This document shows, one piece after another, positions 49,401 through 56,600 of a stretch of 64,000 bases of DNA. A model generated the notes under the pieces. That model had not been told where the DNA came from. It ran no database searches and saw only the letters and a list, made by a program, of their open reading frames with translations. Both the position numbers and the translations under genes were made by a program. Origin of the DNA: Leguminivora glycinivorella (lineage: Eukaryota > Arthropoda > Insecta > Lepidoptera > Tortricidae); assembly GCF_023078275.1 (NCBI RefSeq), contig NC_062980.1:1186001-1250000 (forward strand). Direction: 5' to 3'. The stretch's first letter is position 1; each line of letters starts with the position of its first letter.

Positions 49401-52400
49401 CTAGCGTGACGTCACACGCGGCGGTGGCGGCCGCGCCGCTAGCCAGGGCGCTCAGCTCGCCGCTCGTCGGGGCGCCCGGCGCCCGCCACGGGCCTCGCGT
49501 ACGACGCGCTCATGCTCAAGCACGGGTGAGTAGCTCACTAGCGTGACGTCACACGCGGCGGTGGCGGCCGCGCCGCTAGCCAGGGCGCTCAGCTCGCCGC
49601 TCGTCGGCGCCCGCGCGCCCGCCACGGGCCTCGCGTACGACGCGCTCATGCTCAAGCACGGGTGAGTAGCTCACTAGCGTGACGTCACACGCGGCGGTGG
49701 CGGCCGCGCCGCTAGCCAGGGCGCTCAGCTCGCCGCTCGTCGGCGCCCGCGCGCCCGCCACGGGCCTCGCGTACGACGCGCTCATGCTCAAGCACGGGTG
49801 AGTAGCTCACTAGCGTGACGTCACACGCGGCGGTGGCGGCCGCGCCGCTAGCCAGGGCGCTCAGCTCGCCGCTCGTCGGCGCCCGCGCGCCCGCCACGGG
49901 CCTCGCGTACGACGCGCTCATGCTCAAGCACGGGTGAGTAGCTCACTAGCGTGACGTCACACGCGGCGGTGGCGGCCGCGCCGCTAGCCAGGGCGCTCAG
50001 CTCGCCGCTCGTCGGCGCCCGCGCGCCCGCCACGGGCCTCGCGTACGACGCGCTCATGCTCAAGCACGGGTGAGTAGCTCACTAGCGTGACGTCACACGC
50101 GGCGGTGGCGGCCGCGCCGCTAGCCAGGGCGCTCAGCTCGCCGCTCGTCGGCGCCCGCGCGCCCGCCACGGGCCTCGCGTACGACGCGCTCATGCTCAAG
50201 CACGGGTGAGTAGCTCACTAGCGTGACGTCACACGCGGCGGTGGCGGCCGCGCCGCTAGCCAGGGCGCTCAGCTCGCCGCTCGTCGGCGCCCGCGCGCCC
50301 GCCACGGGCCTCGCGTACGACGCGCTCATGCTCAAGCACGGGTGAGTAGCTCACTAGCGTGACGTCACACGCGGCGGTGGCGGCCGCGCCGCTAGCCAGG
50401 GCGCTCAGCTCGCCGCTCGTCGGCGCCCGCGCGCCCGCCACGGGCCTCGCGTACGACGCGCTCATGCTCAAGCACGGGTGAGTAGCTCACTAGCGTGACG
50501 TCACACGCGGCGGTGGCGGCCGCGCCGCTAGCCAGGGCGCTCAGCTCGCCGCTCGTCGGCGCCCGCGCGCCCGCCACGGGCCTCGCGTACGACGCGCTCA
50601 TGCTCAAGCACGGGTGAGTAGCTCACTAGCGTGACGTCACACGCGGCGGTGGCGGCCGCGCCGCTAGCCAGGGCGCTCAGCTCGCCGCTCGTCGGCGCCC
50701 GCGCGCCCGCCACGGGCCTCGCGTACGACGCGCTCATGCTCAAGCACGGGTGAGTAGCTCACTAGCGTGACGTCACACGCGGCGGTGGCGGCCGCGCCGC
50801 TAGCCAGGGCGCTCAGCTCGCCGCTCGTCGGCGCCCGCGCGCCCGCCACGGGCCTCGCGTACGACGCGCTCATGCTCAAGCACGGGTGAGTAGCTCACTA
50901 GCGTGACGTCACACGCGGCGGTGGCGGCCGCGCCGCTAGCCAGGGCGCTCAGCTCGCCGCTCGTCGGCGCCCGCGCGCCCGCCACGGGCCTCGCGTACGA
51001 CGCGCTCATGCTCAAGCACGGGTGAGTAGCTCACTAGCGTGACGTCACACGCGGCGGTGGCGGCCGCGCCGCTAGCCAGGGCGCTCAGCTCGCCGCTCGT
51101 CGGCGCCCGGTGCGCCCGCCACGGGCCTCGCGTACGACGCGCTCATGCTCAAGCACGGGTGAGTAGCTCACTAGCGTGACGTCACACGCGGCGGTGGCGG
51201 CCGCGCCGCTAGCCAGGGCGCTCAGCTCGCCGCTCGTCGGCGCCCGCGCGCCCGCCACGGGCCTCGCGTACGACGCGCTCATGCTCAAGCACGGGTGAGT
51301 AGCTCACTAGCGTGACGTCACACGCGGCGGTGGCGGCCGCGCCGCTAGCCAGGGCGCTCAGCTCGCCGCTCGTCGGCGCCCGCGCGCCCGCCACGGGCCT
51401 CGCGTACGACGCGCTCATGCTCAAGCACGGGTGAGTAGCTCACTAGCGTGACGTCACACGCGGCGGTGGCGGCCGCGCCGCTAGCCAGGGCGCTCAGCTC
51501 GCCGCTCGTCGGCGCCCGCGCGCCCGCCACGGGCCTCGCGTACGACGCGCTCATGCTCAAGCACGGGTGAGTAGCTCACTAGCGTGACGTCACACGCGGC
51601 GGTGGCGGCCGCGCCGCTAGCCAGGGCGCTCAGCTCGCCGCTCGTCGGCGCCCGCGCGCCCGCCACGGGCCTCGCGTACGACGCGCTCATGCTCAAGCAC
51701 GGGTGAGTAGCTCACTAGCGTGACGTCACACGCGGCGGTGGCGGCCGCGCCGCTAGCCAGGGCGCTCAGCTCGCCGCTCGTCGGCGCCCGCGCGCCCGCC
51801 ACGGGCCTCGCGTACGACGCGCTCATGCTCAAGCACGGGTGAGTAGCTCACTAGCGTGACGTCACACGCGGCGGTGGCGGCCGCGCCGCTAGCCAGGGCG
51901 CTCAGCTCGCCGCTCGTCGGCGCCCGCGCGCCCGCCACGGGCCTCGCGTACGACGCGCTCATGCTCAAGCACGGGTGAGTAGCTCACTAGCGTGACGTCA
52001 CACGCGGCGGTGGCGGCCGCGCCGCTAGCCAGGGCGCTCAGCTCGCCGCTCGTCGGCGCCCGCGCGCCCGCCACGGGCCTCGCGTACGACGCGCTCATGC
52101 TCAAGCACGGGTGAGTAGCTCACTAGCGTGACGTCACACGCGGCGGTGGCGGCCGCGCCGCTAGCCAGGGCGCTCAGCTCGCCGCTCGTCGGCGCCCGCG
52201 CGCCCGCCACGGGCCTCGCGTACGACGCGCTCATGCTCAAGCACGGGTGAGTAGCTCACTAGCGTGACGTCACACGCGGCGGTGGCGGCCGCGCCGCTAG
52301 CCAGGGCGCTCAGCTCGCCGCTCGTCGGCGCCCGCGCGCCCGCCACGGGCCTCGCGTACGACGCGCTCATGCTCAAGCACGGGTGAGTAGCTCACTAGCG

Positions 52401-53649
52401 TGACGTCACACGCGGCGGTGGCGGCCGCGCCGCTAGCCAGGGCGCTCAGCTCGCCGCTCGTCGGGGCGAGGGCGCCCGCCACGGGCCTCGCGTACGACGC
52501 GCTCATGCTCAAGCACGGGTGAGTAGCTCACTAGCGTGACGTCACACGCGGCGGTGGCGGCCGCGCCGCTAGCCAGGGCGCTCAGCTCGCCGCTCGTCGG
52601 CGCCCGCGCGCCCGCCACGGGCCTCGCGTACGACGCGCTCATGCTCAAGCACGGGTGAGTAGCTCACTAGCGTGACGTCACACGCGGCGGTGGCGGCCGC
52701 GCCGCTAGCCAGGGCGCTCAGCTCGCCGCTCGTCGGCGCCCGCGCGCCCGCCACGGGCCTCGCGTACGACGCGCTCATGCTCAAGCACGGGTGAGTGGCC
52801 CTATAGACCGCAGGTAAACTGTCAGTTTACGGATTGACGCGGCTTTTCATGCCTCAACAAAAAAGTTACACCCTTTTTTATCTATTTTATATCATTTTTC
52901 AGTACAGGTTGTATAGCGGTTCAATAAAGTAGTACTTTATTTGCAGATGTGCGTGTGGAGCGCACGCGCCACAGCACCCCGAACACGGCGGCCGCCTACA
53001 GTCGGTGTGGGCGCGCCTGTGCGAAACCGGCTTGCTAGCGCGCACGGAGCGTACGAGGCCACGCAAGGTATGTTAAATTACTGTCCGCCCAAAACAACAT
53101 GGCGACCTCGCCAGTGCGGTTTTTCGTTGTCCTGCGAGTTTACTAAAGTTGATGTATTTCGTGCAGGCGTCCCTCGAAGAGCTCCAATCGGTCCACGCCG
53201 AGTCCCACGTGGCACAGTTCGGCGGTCGGCGCGCCGGTGCGGCGGGCCCGCGGCAGCTGGTGCGGCTGGCGTGCGGCGGGCTGGGCGTGGACTCGGACAC
53301 GGCGTGGTCCGACACGCACACCGCCGCCGCCGCACGCATGGCCGCCGGCGCCGTGCTCGACCTCGCCACCAGGACCGCGAGGGGCGAGCTCAGGAACGGG
53401 TGAGTCACACAGACACTCTTGACCTGACACGCACGCGGTCGGACCGTGCTCGATGCTCGACCTCGCCTCTAGGACCGCCCGGGGGAACACAGGAACGGGT
53501 GAGTCCACACACGACAAGCACAGTCACACACGGCCGGCCCGTGGTCAACCTACCCACCAAGACGGGCGACCTACTCACGAAGACAAAACACCAACGCGTT
53601 ACTATTTCATGACGCTTCTGATAAAAACAAGTCTTGAAAACATTCTTAA

Positions 53650-53681
<32 letters not shown>

Positions 53682-56600
53682 CATTCTTAAGCTAAACTTC
53701 TCGCGTCAAGAGTTTCGAGTTCATTATCCGAGTAGGTATTTCTAAACACGTTGACACTTATTCTGTTCTATTGCATAATTTTTCGATCCTCCGCGACTTT
53801 TTTCCCATCGTTGACTAAATCCATCTCTATCGTACCAGCACTATCTGCGTTTTAACATGTGACTGTCAAGGAGGCATGTTTAATATAGTGTTTGTTTGAC
53901 AGATTCGCGGTGGTGCGGCCGCCGGGTCACCACGCGGAGCCCAACCAGGCGATGGGCTTCTGTTTCTTCAACTCCGTGGCCGTGGCCGCGCGACTACTGC
54001 ACCAGCGGTTGCGGTTGCAAAGGATATTAATCGTGGATTGGGTAAATAATTACTATTTCTGTTAACCTGTTATCATAGATAAAAGTTTCAAGATTTTTCT
54101 GACAACCGTATTGTGACAAGTTTAATGACAATTACGACTTTTCAAAAACTTCACGAACTTACTACTACGGTATTTTAAACGCTGTGCTCTTAATCTTGCA
54201 TGCTAAATCGTGCCTGGTACGGCAGCGAAAAACCTGGGCATTTTCTAGAGAAGACGTAACAAAAATAATCACGAACCTTTCGATTCCAAAGTGTTTGAAA
54301 AATGACAACGAAGTGGAAAAATTTAATATGGACACTTTTTTCGCCTAGATGGATTGAAAGGGTTGTGATTCCGAGAAAAAAACGTTAAATTTACCTATTA
54401 AAAAAAAGTTTCTTTATCTCTTTTCGCGTATTTGCCCACCTACGAGTAGATAGACAAATCTTTACTCTTCTCAGTATTACATCTAACATAAATTTTGAAT
54501 TTCCCAGGATGTCCACCACGGCAACGGCACGCAACAGATCTTCTACGAAGACCCCCACGTCCTCTACATCAGCATCCACCGGCATGACGACGGGAACTTC
54601 TTCCCCGGAACCGGAGCGGCCTCTGAGTGTGGAGCGGGCGCTGGACTTGGCTTCAATGTCAATATTGCGTGGGCTTCGGGGCTCAATCCACCACTGGGGG
54701 ATGCTGAGTACTTGGCGGCTTTCCGGTCTATCGTCATGCCTATTGCTAAGGTAAGCTTGACTAAATAAGTCTCTAAGAATCATCTAGAAAGAACAAAGAA
54801 ACTTCTTGATGGAACTGGTGCTGCTTCTGAATGTGGAGCAGGCGCTGGACTTGGCTTCAATGTCAATATTGCGTGGGCGTCAGGGTTGAATCCACCGTTG
54901 GGGAATCCTGAATATCTGGCTGCCTTTCGGTCTATTGTCATGCCTATTGCTAAGGTAAGACTGACTATATCTCTCTCTAAGAATCTTCTAAAAAGCACAA
55001 GGAATTTTTCGGTTGGAACCGGTGCTGCCTCTGAGTGTGGAGTGGGCGCTGGACTTGGCTTCAATGTCAATATTGCGTGGGCTTCGGGGCTCAATCCACC
55101 ACTGGGGGATGCTGAGTACTTGGCGGCTTTTCCGTCTATCATCATGCCTATTGCTAAGGTAAGCTTGACTAAATATGTCTCTAAGAATCTTCTAGAAAGA
55201 ACAAAGAAACTTCTTGATGGAACTGGTGCTGCTTCTGAATGTGGATCGGGCGCTGGACTTGGCTTCAATGTCAATATTGCGTGGGCGTCAGGGTTGAATT
55301 CACCGTTGGGGGATGCTCAATATCTGGCTGCCTTTCGGTCTATCGTCATGCCTATTGCTAAGGTAAGACTGACTATATCTCTCTCCAAGAATCTTGTAGA
55401 GAGTATCCACAGTTATAAAGGAACTTCTTACCTGAAACGGCACTTGTGAAATATAGCGTGGGCGTCCGATTTCAGTCCGCCTCTCTGTGATACCGAATAC
55501 TTTATCCAGAAGAAATGATGTAAAAGTTTTTAAAAAAAGGCATATTTTGTGACATGCCCATAGGGTTGCAAAAAAACGTTTTTTTTTCTGGCTTGAAAAA
55601 AAACATGAAAAAAACAGTTTTTTTCTGGAGTATGATTTTTTTCTAAAGTACAAAATCTCAAAATGTTCAAAGTAGTTAATACTTTTATGCGGTTTTTTAG
55701 ACTTAAATGTTAACTATTAAACGAATTTAATCAAATAACTTTGATTTCTGGTCTTATAAAAGTACCTAACATTTACGAAATCTGTAGTTGGTAGTTATCA
55801 CTATTTACTGTTGGCAACACCACCGCCTCTCCACGCTGCACGCCGCGTCGGGGATTCCCCAATAAACGGATGTATACTGAATGTTAGTACGTTTTTGTTA
55901 TTGAAACACGTTACAACTCACGAAAAACCGTTATTGTCGAATTATTTGTTCATCTGAAAAAAAAACCCTATTTAGAAAAAAAACAATGGTGCTCGGTTTT
56001 TTTTTTCATAATTCTGAAAAAAAAAACATTTGGTTTTTTTTATATTCACGACCCTACATGCCCATTTAGATTAGATAAATGATGCTAGGATGTACGTGTA
56101 ATAACTTTCTGATTGTTACAGGAGTATGACCCCGAGCTAGTGCTGGTGTCGTGCGGGTTCGACGCCGCGGCCGGGCACCCCGCGCCGCTCGGCGGCTACA
56201 CGGTCAGCGCGGCGTGCTTCGCGAACATGACGCAAGACCTCATGCAACTCGCCAACGGCAAAGTACGTCCAATGTCGACTGAGTAGCTTGTGTGTTTACC
56301 TCGGTTATTTCTTTCTACTATTGACTTAAACTTGATCACCAATTTTGTTTTTGTCGGTCGATAGAGTAAGTTAATCCGAGTAGAGAGAGCTGTTAGTGAC
56401 TTTAATTGTCAATCTGAATAAGAATGTCCTATAATATTTATTTATTGGACAAAGTATTGTTTATTTAAAAAATACAAATGGCGGACTTGATGCCTTCAGA
56501 AAAGAAAAAAAATCAGCAAATAGGCCACAGGGGCACTGTTACATGGTACATACGTATTTACAAAAGATTTAAGGCATAAATATCCAATTTTTTTATTTTG

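Noticed and set aside
47274..52784. About forty antisense open frames of ~71 codons across the array (MSMSASYARPVAG...)
   Set aside because: They arise from the GC-rich 136-bp period on the strand opposite a recognisable HDAC exon; each ends in the linker and none has a known domain.
47239..52796. Reading the 136-bp array as a CRISPR-like array
   Set aside because: Repeats are contiguous with no unique spacers, lie in a eukaryotic gene and encode an HDAC peptide.
52941..53612. 223-codon + frame and several antisense frames over exons 10-11
   Set aside because: They are off-frame shadows of HDAC exons; the conserved CACG...HPEHGGR and CGGLGVDSDT frames are different ones.
54886..55449. Separate 187-codon gene in the exon 13 intron
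   Set aside because: It is the tandem duplication of the HDAC exon 13 end, in the same frame, without its own start context or novel domain.
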